This document shows, one piece after another, positions 35,636-43,577 of a stretch of 64,000 nt of DNA. Position 1 is the stretch's first letter, and each line of letters opens with the position of its first letter. The position numbers and the translations under genes were made by a program. Below the pieces are notes generated by a model, which was not told the DNA's origin, searched no databases, and saw only the letters and a program-made list of their open reading frames with translations. Origin of the DNA: Halonotius sp046719765 (GTDB lineage: Archaea > Halobacteriota > Halobacteria > Halobacteriales > Haloferacaceae); assembly GCF_046719765.1 (NCBI RefSeq), contig NZ_JABEBY010000002.1, positions 1 through 64,000 on the forward strand. Reading direction: 5' to 3'.

Positions 35636-37495
35636 TTAGTCGTGGCGGGTCAGACAAGTCGGCAGCCCGATTAGCTCAACAGGCTCGGAGTTGTCGGGCG
35701 AGTAGACGACGAACTGGCCTTTCTCCATGTAGGGCACCTTCGACTGCAGATTTGCGGGGATGTTGACGCTGTTGATCGCATCCTCGTCGCCGAGATTGAG
35801 CACCAGCTTCGTGTTCAGCTGCTTGAACACCGGATCGGCGATATCCTGTGGATCCTGCGTGATAAGAAAGAGGCCAAGCCGCTCCTTGCGACCCTGTTTG
35901 GCGGCCTCAGTAAATTTCTGGACGACCTTGCGAGCTTGGACGGTGTCGGCATCCGCGAGGAAGTTGTGGGCTTCGTCCATCCCCAACACGACTGGTGTCT
36001 CCTTGATTCGGTCGCTGTCGGGCGCATTCGAGAGCTTGTTGTCGATCAGGTACGCCGAAACGGCAAGCACACACAGCTCCTTTGCGCGACTCGATGAGAG
36101 GTGGTAGGTCGGCACCACGGTCAGCCCGCCGGGGCGGACAAGCTGGTGGTCGAGTTCGGTGATCGGCTTTGCTGATTGGTCGAAGATCCCCGAAGGCATC
36201 CCGAAGACGCGTCGCTTGATCGCATCGAACGTTGCCTCGTGGACGCGGCCGGATTCGTCGAGTTCCTCCTTCAGGGCCGGGTCATCGAGAAAGCTCTTGA
36301 ACTGGCTGTAGGTACCCGACTCGCCGTACTGTCGGAAGAACCGATTGAGCAACGTCTGGAGCCCCGAATACTGGTTGTCGTTGAGACTGCTGCCGGCGAC
36401 GAGCCACGGCCGCGCTTTGGTCATCGAAAACGGGACGGTAAACTGGATCTGCTCGGCCCGATGACCCTCTCCTGGATAGCTCGTCCCGTCTTCCGTGGGG
36501 ACGAGCGCGATCGTGTCGTCGACACCGCCGTAGGCGACGTTCTCCCGCTCCAGTTTGCGGGCGAAGCCGTCGTCCAGTTCGGGGTTGTCATCGTGCATCT
36601 GGGCGTACTCGTCTTGGGGGTCGAACTGGACAACCGCGGGCTGAACCGTCCGCCCATCGTCCATCGGGTACGCTCGTTCTTCGCTGAGATACTGCCGGAG
36701 GATGTTCTTTGAGGCGTGTGTTTTCCCGGAACCGGTGCCGCCAGCGACGAGGGTATGCCGGAAGACGAGCGGGTCACCGGACTCGTAGTTGTCAGTCAGC
36801 CGGTAGTCGATGGTTGGGGGTTGGGCGGCGGTTTCGACCTTCTCGCCGCCGACCGAGAGATGGCCGAGGAAGACGCCCGCTTCGGGGATGTTGAGCCCGG
36901 TTTTGATCTGCTCGCTGTCGGTCGCCTGTTTGAGAATTGCGCCGGGCTTGGGAACGCGGTCGGTCATCCGCCGATTGAGTTCGATCTCGCCGTCATCGTC
37001 GTACTCCTCGTAGAGGACGGCGACGGGGTCGAGATCGGCCATGAACTTGTAGTCGCGTTCCTCGAAGGTTGACTGCCGCATCATCCGGCGGGCGTGGATC
37101 TCGGTGGCGTCGTCGGCGTGGAACTCCTGTGCGTATTCGAGGCCGGTGATCCGACAGAACAGTGTTTCGTCGTCCGGGTACGGGACGAGCAGGTATTTGC
37201 CGATCCGCACGGCCTCGCGGTTGCCGGTCGTGATGAACGCCCGCAGCGTCGTTTCCTCGTCGTCCTCGGCGACGCGCAACCCTTGAGAGACCGACAGCGC
37301 GCCCATGCCGGTGTCGTCGCCCTCCACGTCGGCGGCGATACGCTCGAAGCTGTTGCGGTTGTCGCCCTCGCGGTCGTCGCCGTCACCGTCGGGATCGCCT
37401 GTGGTCGTCCCGCCGTCGGCCGACGACACCGAGTCGGATTGTGCCTCGCTTCCGCCGGTGTCGTCGGTTACGTCGCTAAAATCCTCCAGCGTCAT
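35636..37495 (-). CDS. HerA-like ATPase (DUF87)
   Basis: 619 residues from the ATG at 37495. An N-terminal acidic, low-complexity stretch is followed by a HAS-barrel-like domain, then the RecA-like domain with Walker A 'LVAGGTGSGKTHASKNIL' near 260 and Walker B 'VVLGMDEAHNFLADADTV' near 465, and an arginine-finger-like 'LFLITQDPQDIAD'. HerA proteins are hexameric DNA translocases that act with NurA and Mre11-Rad50 in end resection; neither partner is adjacent. The frame extends another 135 codons upstream, but that part overlaps the promoter and start of the divergent hydrolase gene and lacks conserved features. Confidence 0.88.
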   Translation of the reverse strand: MTLEDFSDVTDDTGGSEAQSDSVSSADGGTTTGDPDGDGDDREGDNRNSFERIAADVEGDDTGMGALSVSQGLRVAEDDEETTLRAFITTGNREAVRIGKYLLVPYPDDETLFCRITGLEYAQEFHADDATEIHARRMMRQSTFEERDYKFMADLDPVAVLYEEYDDDGEIELNRRMTDRVPKPGAILKQATDSEQIKTGLNIPEAGVFLGHLSVGGEKVETAAQPPTIDYRLTDNYESGDPLVFRHTLVAGGTGSGKTHASKNILRQYLSEERAYPMDDGRTVQPAVVQFDPQDEYAQMHDDNPELDDGFARKLERENVAYGGVDDTIALVPTEDGTSYPGEGHRAEQIQFTVPFSMTKARPWLVAGSSLNDNQYSGLQTLLNRFFRQYGESGTYSQFKSFLDDPALKEELDESGRVHEATFDAIKRRVFGMPSGIFDQSAKPITELDHQLVRPGGLTVVPTYHLSSSRAKELCVLAVSAYLIDNKLSNAPDSDRIKETPVVLGMDEAHNFLADADTVQARKVVQKFTEAAKQGRKERLGLFLITQDPQDIADPVFKQLNTKLVLNLGDEDAINSVNIPANLQSKVPYMEKGQFVVYSPDNSEPVELIGLPTCLTRHD

Positions 37496-37585
37496 ACAGT
37501 GGGGTGCCACCCTGGGGGTAAACTCCTTTCCCCTATCGACCGCGGGGTCGCTGGCTTTTATTCGCCGGCGACAGTACTGATAGGT

Positions 37586-38155
37586 ATGGATTACGACGCA
37601 GACAGCACCGCAGTAGTCGTTGTCGACATGCAAAACGGCTTCTGTCACCCGGATGGCTCGCTGTACGCCCCCGGCAGCGAGGCCGCAATCGACCCGGTCG
37701 GCGACCTCGTTGACCGCGCTCACGATGCAGGGATGCCGGTCGTCTACACGCGAGATGTCCACCCGCCGGAACAGTTCGATGATGCTCACTACTACGACGA
37801 GTTTAATCGGTGGGGTGAACACGTCGTCGAGGGCTCGTGGGAAGCCGAGATCGTCGACGATCTCTCTGTCGCCGAGGATGATCACGTCGTCGTCAAACAC
37901 ACCTACGACGCCTTCTATCAGACCGAGTTAGAGGGCTGGCTGAACGCCCACGGGATCGACGATCTGTTGATCTGTGGCACCCTCGCCAACGTCTGTGTGT
38001 TCCACACCGCCGGCAGTGCCGGGGTCCGGGATTTCAAGCCGGTCGTTATCGAGGACGCACTGGGCTACATCGAAGAGGACGACCGCGAGTACGCGGTCGA
38101 TCACTGTGACTTCCTGTTTGGTGAGGTTACGACCAGCGAGGAGTTGTCGATCTGA
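37586..38155 (+). CDS. Isochorismatase-family cysteine hydrolase (nicotinamidase-like)
   Basis: 189 residues. The catalytic triad Asp-Lys-Cys is visible: 'AVVVVDMQNGFCHPDG' near 10-25, 'VVKHTYDAFYQTEL' near 110 and 'LLICGTLANVCVFHTA' near 138. This is close to nicotinamidase (PncA), which deamidates nicotinamide to nicotinate for NAD recycling; the metal-ligand pattern 'DVHPPEQFDDAHYYDEF' fits less exactly, so another amidase is possible. Its stop overlaps the MBL hydrolase start (TGATG), so the two are one operon. ATG 37586 follows a promoter-like gap after herA. Confidence 0.85.
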   Translation: MDYDADSTAVVVVDMQNGFCHPDGSLYAPGSEAAIDPVGDLVDRAHDAGMPVVYTRDVHPPEQFDDAHYYDEFNRWGEHVVEGSWEAEIVDDLSVAEDDHVVVKHTYDAFYQTELEGWLNAHGIDDLLICGTLANVCVFHTAGSAGVRDFKPVVIEDALGYIEEDDREYAVDHCDFLFGEVTTSEELSI

Positions 38156-39069
38156 TGGCTCCCGGCGATCTCGAAGCGGTTCCTGATGCCACAGATCTCT
38201 ACTACGTTGACACCGGCATGTACGATGTCGCCGGCTACGGCGCGGTCTACATCCTCGACACCGCCGAGCCGGCGGTCATCGACACCGGGATCGGCACCAA
38301 CCGCGAGTACATTGTCGACGCCCTCGACGAACTCGGCATCGACTCGTTGAGCTACATTCTGCCGACCCACGTCCACCTCGATCATGCCGGTGGCGCGGGC
38401 TTTCTCGCCGAGGCGTTCCCGGACGCCGAGGTACTCGTCCATGACCGCGGCGTCAACCACCTCATCGATCCGGGTCGGTTGGTCGAGGGAACGAAGGCCG
38501 CTGTCGACGAGATGTGGCCCTACTACACCGAGCCACAGCCCGTCCCCGACGGTCGGATCACCGGCCTCAGCGACGGCGACGAGATCGATCTCGACGACCG
38601 TACGCTGACAGCGCATGCGGCTCCGGGCCACGCCCCCCATCAGCTCGTCTTCGAGACCGACGGGCTCGTCTTCACCGGCGACGCCGCCGGCATCTACGTC
38701 GCCGCCCGCGATGAAATCCGCGTCACCTCACCACCGCCGCAGTTCGATGTCCAGCAGTGTCTCGATGATGTCTCGATGATCCAGTCGCTCGATCCCGACA
38801 CCCTCTGTTTCGCCCACTTCGGGCCGCGGGATTACGACGAGGGGCTGCTCGATGGCTACAAACGGGGTCTCATCGAGTGGGTCGAGGCGATCCGCCAGCA
38901 GCGCAGTCGAGTTGACGACGACGAGGCGGTCACCGACCATTTCGTCACGAACACCGACCTCACCGAGATCTGGGGCACCGAGAAGGGGTGGGCCGAAACG
39001 CGGCTCAACGTTCGCGGCGTGTTGGCTGCTCTCGATCAGGGGCGTGTCGACATCGACGACCCGTCATGA
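38155..39069 (+). CDS. Metallo-beta-lactamase fold hydrolase
   Basis: 304 residues. Zinc ligands are in 'LPTHVHLDHAGGAGFLAEAF' near 65, then 'AHAAPGHAPHQLVF' and 'GDAAG' near 175, and 'FAHFGPRDYDEGLLDGY' near 220. The layout is that of glyoxalase II-like MBL hydrolases with a helical C-terminal domain. It overlaps the preceding cysteine hydrolase gene. Its stop codon coincides with the likely right end of the TnpB element (39067-39069), so the C-terminus may have been altered by that insertion. Confidence 0.88.
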   Translation: MAPGDLEAVPDATDLYYVDTGMYDVAGYGAVYILDTAEPAVIDTGIGTNREYIVDALDELGIDSLSYILPTHVHLDHAGGAGFLAEAFPDAEVLVHDRGVNHLIDPGRLVEGTKAAVDEMWPYYTEPQPVPDGRITGLSDGDEIDLDDRTLTAHAAPGHAPHQLVFETDGLVFTGDAAGIYVAARDEIRVTSPPPQFDVQQCLDDVSMIQSLDPDTLCFAHFGPRDYDEGLLDGYKRGLIEWVEAIRQQRSRVDDDEAVTDHFVTNTDLTEIWGTEKGWAETRLNVRGVLAALDQGRVDIDDPS

Positions 39070-40563
39070 CATCCTCCGCGCCGTGAACGGGTGCGGTTTC
39101 CGCCGTGGGAGTCTCAGCTAGGCCGTTCCCCGGCGGCAACATTCCCGTCGCTGTTGACGGTACTCCGGTCTGTGCGCTGTTGTTTGGGACGGTGAGAGTG
39201 TGATATCTCCAGCCACTCATGGCTGTCCCACTCCAACCGCACGGGCCGTGCCATCGGCCTGACTGCCTGCTCGGTCTGTCGCGCTAAGAACGTCTCACTA
39301 GCGGTGAGGTCGGCGTGGCCCTCAAACCCGCACTGACACATCAACGTATCTTGATGCCGGTGTGTTCGATCTGTTGCGCCACACTGTGGGCACTCTTGAC
39401 TCGTCCACGCCTCTGATCGAACCGCAATCGAAATATCGTATTCCTCGGCTGTCGTCGCCAACCGTTCAGTGAACTGTTTGAACGCCCAGAAGTTGTGTGT
39501 CTTGGCGTTCGTCTCGACCGACCAGTGGATGTCGAGTACGTCGGTCAACCCACCGATATACACGGTAGCAACGCCCTCGTCGTACAGTCGTTCGATCAGG
39601 TCACGACACAGCGCGGCTTGGGCGTGGTCGCGGCGGCGAGTACGTTGGCGATACAACCGCCGGATACGCTGGCTGCTGTATTGGCCTTCCGATAGTTTGG
39701 ACTGTAAGCGGGCGATTTCTCGCGTCGTGTCACGGAATCGGTCGAACAACTCACGCCCTTCGTACAGATATTGCTCACCGGTCGTTGTAGTGCAAGCGAC
39801 GAGATTGTTGGCACCGATGTCCAGAGCGGCTTCTTCCGAAGCCAGTGGAGTTGCCTGTGCATCGTCAGAAACAGTCACAGGCTGCGAAGCTCTGAATACA
39901 TCGTCTGTCTCGTCGTACCACAGTTCTAACCGGCTTTGCTCGTCGTATTCAGGCCAGTTTGGGTCGCCAACAATTTCCAGTCGAAAGCGGCTTTTCGGGC
40001 TGCTATGTTTGTCTCGCAATTCCTCGCCGACGACGAACTCTAGCCGAGAGCGGTCGCCCCACTCGACGGTGTATGCGTCCTTTCGGATGACACCTTTGAG
40101 AACACGCCCATCATCTTCGTTGCCACGGAACCCCGGCGGTTCCGGATGTTCCGTCACCTGCTGGTTGTCAGGATCGTGGAACTGCTCTTTGAGTCGGAAG
40201 AACGACCGCCATGCCTCACTGTTTTTTGCAATCACTTGCTGGGCGGTTGAGGCACCGAGGACGCCTTTGTACTGGCCTTCGAGCTGGCCAGTATCGGCGT
40301 CCCATACGTCGCCCTCGAAGCCGTCTTCGTCGTTGTACCGCATCAAACGCTGGTAGTTGATTTCGTTCCAGAGCGCGGCCGAACCGTCCAACAACTCCCG
40401 CAGCACCTGCTCATCGGCATCGCAGAGCGGGCGCACGGCGAAGGTGTTGGTTCGCTTCATCTGCCATTTCACTGTACATTCCCGGCGGGTTTGAACGTCA
40501 GCCTTCCACGGTGAAAGTGAAATGATATCACCACCATTTGAGACTCAGGATTAGCAGTGGTGG
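39067..40563 (-). mobile_element. IS200/IS605-type (IS1341-like) element with tnpB only
   Basis: A single tnpB gene without tnpA. On the minus strand the 3' end carries a hairpin-forming GC-rich segment ending GCGCGGAGGATGTCA at 39067-39081, the style of right end seen in haloarchaeal IS1341 elements and the place where the guide RNA (omega RNA) would end. The left boundary is unclear; an inverted repeat CCACCA at 40531-40536 and TGGTGG at 40558-40563 may mark a left-end hairpin. No target duplication is expected for this family. Confidence 0.6.
39114..40472 (-). CDS. tnpB: TnpB-like RNA-guided nuclease homologue, RuvC glutamate absent
   Basis: 452 residues. TnpB is a RuvC nuclease guided by an RNA from the element's own end. 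The first RuvC acidic residue is Asp218 in 'AALDIGANNLVA' and the third is Asp388 in 'CGFEGHADLTASE'. The second, normally Glu in 'vxxEDL', is replaced: 'VYIGGLTDVL' has Gly307-Gly308. The zinc ribbon has Cys361, Cys364, Cys379 and Cys381. Without the glutamate the protein is probably catalytically weakened or dead, unless a nearby acidic residue replaces it. Related haloarchaeal sequences, as I recall them, have VYVGDL here, so this may be a lineage property. ATG 40460 is an alternative start. Confidence 0.85.
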   Translation of the reverse strand: MKWQMKRTNTFAVRPLCDADEQVLRELLDGSAALWNEINYQRLMRYNDEDGFEGDVWDADTGQLEGQYKGVLGASTAQQVIAKNSEAWRSFFRLKEQFHDPDNQQVTEHPEPPGFRGNEDDGRVLKGVIRKDAYTVEWGDRSRLEFVVGEELRDKHSSPKSRFRLEIVGDPNWPEYDEQSRLELWYDETDDVFRASQPVTVSDDAQATPLASEEAALDIGANNLVACTTTTGEQYLYEGRELFDRFRDTTREIARLQSKLSEGQYSSQRIRRLYRQRTRRRDHAQAALCRDLIERLYDEGVATVYIGGLTDVLDIHWSVETNAKTHNFWAFKQFTERLATTAEEYDISIAVRSEAWTSQECPQCGATDRTHRHQDTLMCQCGFEGHADLTASETFLARQTEQAVRPMARPVRLEWDSHEWLEISHSHRPKQQRTDRSTVNSDGNVAAGERPS

Positions 40564-40902
40564 GCGGATGATTCAGTGGAGCGCACGCGATTCACGCCCG
40601 TCCCCAGAAATCGGGATTTCTGGCGTGCGAACAAATCGCGGAGCGATTTGTCAACGCCCTGTTCGGCGTCCGGTTCCGACTGTGGTCGGAACACCCCCGC
40701 CTCACGGAAAGGGCGGGACTCTCTCGCTGTATCAGGTAGGCACCAAACGGCGAACAACCGAGCAGAGACGGAGACGACCAAATTAGGTCGCTGTCGGGTG
40801 ATTTCACGCGCGCAAAACGCCGATTTACGGCGGTGAAATCGCGGTTTGTCGACGCCGAATTCTCGGCCCGATTTATGACCCTCTCAGCCATGGGTGGGAT
40901 GT
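40473..40902. other. 430-bp non-coding region with hairpin array
   Basis: No convincing gene. The left part (40473-40563) is probably the 5' end of the TnpB element. The right part contains six inverted repeats in about 240 bp, described separately. Stops interrupt all frames of any length that show recognisable sequence. Confidence 0.6.
40604..40840. repeat. Array of perfect inverted repeats
   Basis: Hairpins in order: CCAGAAATC/GATTTCTGG at 40604-40623 (2-nt loop), ACAAATCGC/GCGATTTGT at 40631-40651 (3-nt loop), ACGCC/GGCGT at 40654-40669, GTTCCGAC/GTCGGAAC at 40673-40692, CCCGCC/GGCGGG at 40696-40717, and a nested pair GATTTCAC/GTGAAATC with CGCCG/CGGCG at 40800-40840. Such density suggests a structured RNA or the folded ends of transposon debris. 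It lies between the TnpB element and an HTH regulator. Confidence 0.75.
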
Positions 40903-41295
40903 ATGCAGCCCTCCCAATCATGCCAACCGGAATCGGGCGATGGTGTCGCTGTCGAGGAGATCCTGTCGTTGCTCGCCGACGACTACGTTCGATCGATTCT
41001 GGACGCGCTGACCGATGGCCCGAAGCCAGCAGCCGCGCTCGCTGATCGCTGTACCGCCTCAACCGTCACGATCTACCGGCGGTTGGATCGCCTCGAAACC
41101 GCCGGGCTCGTCGCCGTCGAGACACAGATCGCCCCCGATGGCAACCACCGCGCGCGGTACCGCGCTCGCCCGGCGTCGATCACTGTCTCGGTCACCGAGG
41201 CGGGACTGACCGGCGAGATCACCATCGAATCGACAGCCGAGCCGGCGGCCGGCGACTACGGCCACCGCCCGGCCTCAACCGTGGGCGATGATTGA
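40903..41295 (+). CDS. ArsR-like winged-helix transcriptional regulator
   Basis: 130 residues. A winged helix-turn-helix is clear: 'VEEILSLLADDYVRSILDAL', then 'AAALADRCTASTVTIYRRLD' (recognition helix) and 'RLETAGLVAVETQIAPDGNH' (wing). The C-terminal part is low-complexity. It probably binds DNA as a dimer and may control its own promoter or the membrane-protein genes that follow. The ATG at 40903 is preferred over a GTG three codons earlier. The hairpin array lies directly upstream. Confidence 0.75.
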   Translation: MQPSQSCQPESGDGVAVEEILSLLADDYVRSILDALTDGPKPAAALADRCTASTVTIYRRLDRLETAGLVAVETQIAPDGNHRARYRARPASITVSVTEAGLTGEITIESTAEPAAGDYGHRPASTVGDD

Positions 41296-41340
41296 TCGGC
41301 TGGTCGTTTCAGTCACGGAGATCACGCTGGGAGGTTTATA

Positions 41341-41955
41341 ATGGATGCCGGCAAATCCCCGCCCGTGTCGTCGCTGCCCGAGTGGATCGACGAGCGGATC
41401 GACCGCAACCTCGACAACACGCTGACGCAAGCCCACGTCGTCGAGACGATGCTGGACGCCGATCGACCGTTCTTTTCGATCCGCCAGCTCCAGGCGCGGA
41501 TCAAACCCGACGTGTCGACGGCGACGGTTCGCAACCGGCTGAACGAGCTTCAGGCGATCGATATCGTCGCCACCGAGACCTACCCCGAGTCGATCACGCT
41601 CTACTACATCAACCACCCCGAGGCCGACTGGCCGCTGTCGCCGACGGGCAAACGACAGCTGGCCAGCGACTCGCCGCTGGATCGGCTCTCGACGTGGGGG
41701 TTTCTCACGATGCGTGATACCGCCGGGGTTCGGACGCTCGCGCTTGCCGGCCTCCAACTGACGCTGCTGTTGTTAACCCTCGGCGCGCTCCTGACGATCG
41801 CCGGTCTCGATATCGGTGTGACAAGCAGCGACGTTGTCTTCTGGGACACCGCCTTCGATCTGTTGTTCGTGAGTCTCGGGATCCTTCTCACCGAGCGGGT
41901 CGTCCGCTGGCTGCGCCGGCGGTTCGGATCCAGTGATTTGATACCGATGCTGTGA
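41341..41955 (+). CDS. Membrane-anchored winged-helix protein
   Basis: 204 residues. The N-terminal half has an HTH pattern: 'AHVVETMLDADRPFFSIRQL' and 'VSTATVRNRLNELQAIDIVA', with 'TLYYINHPEADWPLSPTGK'. The C-terminal half has two hydrophobic segments ('LALAGLQLTLLLLTLGALLT' and 'TAFDLLFVSLGILLTE') followed by a basic anchor 'RVVRWLRRRFG'. It may be a one-component regulator that senses the membrane. Same strand as the HTH gene before it and the DUF4870 gene after it, with short gaps. No named family recognised. Confidence 0.65.
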   Translation: MDAGKSPPVSSLPEWIDERIDRNLDNTLTQAHVVETMLDADRPFFSIRQLQARIKPDVSTATVRNRLNELQAIDIVATETYPESITLYYINHPEADWPLSPTGKRQLASDSPLDRLSTWGFLTMRDTAGVRTLALAGLQLTLLLLTLGALLTIAGLDIGVTSSDVVFWDTAFDLLFVSLGILLTERVVRWLRRRFGSSDLIPML

Positions 41956-41979
41956 GTATCCCCGCCAACGACGCTATCG

Positions 41980-42459
41980 ATGTCCCCACCTGATTCGCCC
42001 GACGGCCCAGAACTGCTCGCCGAACGCTCCGTGTTGGGGATCTTTATCCACCCGATCACCCTGTTTACCGGGTTTTTCGGGATCGGCATCGTGATCGCCG
42101 CCATCGTCTACCTGCTTTCCTCCCACCAGTTCACCCGAGCCAACGCCCGCAACGCGTTGAACTGGCATCTCTCAGTGTTCTTGCTGGCGCTTGTCGGCAT
42201 GGTCTTGTTCATCCTCGGTGCTGACGAGGGTGCGGCGGCCAGCGGTGGGATGGTCTCGCTGCCGATCTTACCGGAGCCAGTGGCGACCATCTCGGTCATT
42301 ATCGGCGGGGCACTGCTCTTTTTCGGCGGGGTTGGCGGGCTGTTGACGATCGTTTTCAGCATTGCGGCAACGTTCAAGGCCATCTTCGGCAGCGCGTGGC
42401 CCTACCCCTTCGCCCCGGACCTGCTGGCGTGGCTTGGGCAACTTGATCTCGGTGGTTGA
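41980..42459 (+). CDS. DUF4870 family membrane protein
   Basis: 159 residues with four hydrophobic segments. The DUF4870 (Tic20-like) hallmark is 'NARNALNWHLSVFLLALVGM' after the second segment, and 'AATFKAIFGSAWPYPF' at the end. The role of the family is unknown; members are small four-helix membrane proteins. It follows the membrane-anchored HTH gene by 24 bp. Confidence 0.75.
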   Translation: MSPPDSPDGPELLAERSVLGIFIHPITLFTGFFGIGIVIAAIVYLLSSHQFTRANARNALNWHLSVFLLALVGMVLFILGADEGAAASGGMVSLPILPEPVATISVIIGGALLFFGGVGGLLTIVFSIAATFKAIFGSAWPYPFAPDLLAWLGQLDLGG

Positions 42460-42473
42460 CGCGGCTCACACGA

Positions 42474-43163
42474 TTACTGCCCGCCGCGACGACGTTCGTC
42501 ACGAATGGCGGCGAGATCCTCGTGGGTATCAATATCGCTGAAGGCCGTCGCTTCGACGTGTGCGGTCACCGTTCGCTCGGGGACAACGAGCGGATCAAGC
42601 ACCGAAACGAATGCCGCAAGCCCCCCGTCGTGTTGCTGGCGTGCGTCCGCACAGGCCGCGGCGGCCGCCCGAACGTGGACAACTGCCGGCAGCGACCGCT
42701 GTTGGCCCCCAACACACGGCACCGCTCCCGTCTCGTTTTGGGCTTGGCCAAACAGATACTCGATAAATCCAGCAGGGACAAACGGCATATCACAGGGTAG
42801 CACCGCCGCATACGTCGCATCGGTCGCCGCCAGCGCGGTTCGCAACCCGGCCAGCGGCCCGCGATCAGCGACCGGATCGATCGCAAACCGGGGGTCGTCG
42901 CCGACCGCCTCGGCAAACGCCGCCTGCTGGTCGGGCCGGCAGTTGATGATGCGTTCGTCGACCGCGGGGCTCAACGCGTCGGCGACGTGCCGGAGCAGCG
43001 GTTTGCCGTCAAGCGGTGCCAACGCCTTGTCGATGGTGGGAAACCGCTCGGAGCGACCGCCGGCGAGGATCAGCCCCGCTCGGCCGGTGTCGGCGTGGGC
43101 CGCAGTGGTGTCATCGTCGGTCGGTGGCTGCTCTGCGGTGCCATCATCGTCTGTCAGCGACAC
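42474..43163 (-). CDS. MobA-like molybdenum cofactor guanylyltransferase
   Basis: 229 residues from a GTG at 43163. The nucleotide-binding start is 'GLILAGGRSERFPTIDKALA' with 'PLDGKPLLRHV', then 'DRGPLAGLRTALAATDATYA' and 'VLPCDMPFVP' (metal-binding Asp). MobA joins GMP to molybdopterin to give the dinucleotide cofactor for DMSO- and nitrate-reductase-type enzymes; a related sugar or CTP transferase is possible. An acidic, Thr-rich N-terminus of about 25 residues is unusual but common in haloarchaea. The frame continues to 43442 without conserved sequence, so the start is uncertain. Confidence 0.8.
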   Translation of the reverse strand: MSLTDDDGTAEQPPTDDDTTAAHADTGRAGLILAGGRSERFPTIDKALAPLDGKPLLRHVADALSPAVDERIINCRPDQQAAFAEAVGDDPRFAIDPVADRGPLAGLRTALAATDATYAAVLPCDMPFVPAGFIEYLFGQAQNETGAVPCVGGQQRSLPAVVHVRAAAAACADARQQHDGGLAAFVSVLDPLVVPERTVTAHVEATAFSDIDTHEDLAAIRDERRRGGQ

Positions 43164-43577
43164 ACTGTTCCCTCCCGTTGGCGGCGGTCGGTGTCGGTGG
43201 CAGCGTCGGCCGGCCGCGACGCCGGTGTGACCCGTCGTGATCGCCCACTGTCCGTGGGTTGGGGGCTGTGTGGGTGTCGGCGTTCGGCTGGTGGCGTGGC
43301 CCTCATTTCGGCTGTTGGTGAGGTGTCGGGTCGACGCGGTAAAACACTGCTCGTTGACGTTTGTCTGGTTGTGGGGTTGATAGCCGGAATCTGTCCGACT
43401 TATAAATCTGTATAATGTGTCTGTATTGAATATCGGTCTCAAAGAGCCGCATTTCTGCCCATAGCTGTGCTAAATTTACTCTGTTTCACAATCGCGTATT
43501 CCCGTGGCAGTGGCTGCCGGTGTCCCGAGGGGGTTGCTTCGACGGTCTTAAGAAAACTTAGCCAGAAGGTATGTGGG
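43164..43577. other. Intergenic region between mobA-like and AAA ATPase genes
   Basis: No gene is supported. The right part is AT-richer: TATAAA near 43401 and CTTAAGAAAAC near 43551, the latter about 25 nt before the AAA ATPase ATG and the best promoter candidate. Confidence 0.5.

Noticed and set aside
37496..37900. 135-codon N-terminal extension of the HerA-like protein
   Set aside because: It would overlap the divergent hydrolase gene and its promoter, and shows no conserved sequence; the internal ATG at 37495 starts the acidic haloarchaeal N-terminus.
40604..40840. CRISPR array
   Set aside because: The inverted repeats differ from each other in sequence and spacing; there are no repeated direct units or spacers, and no cas genes in the window.
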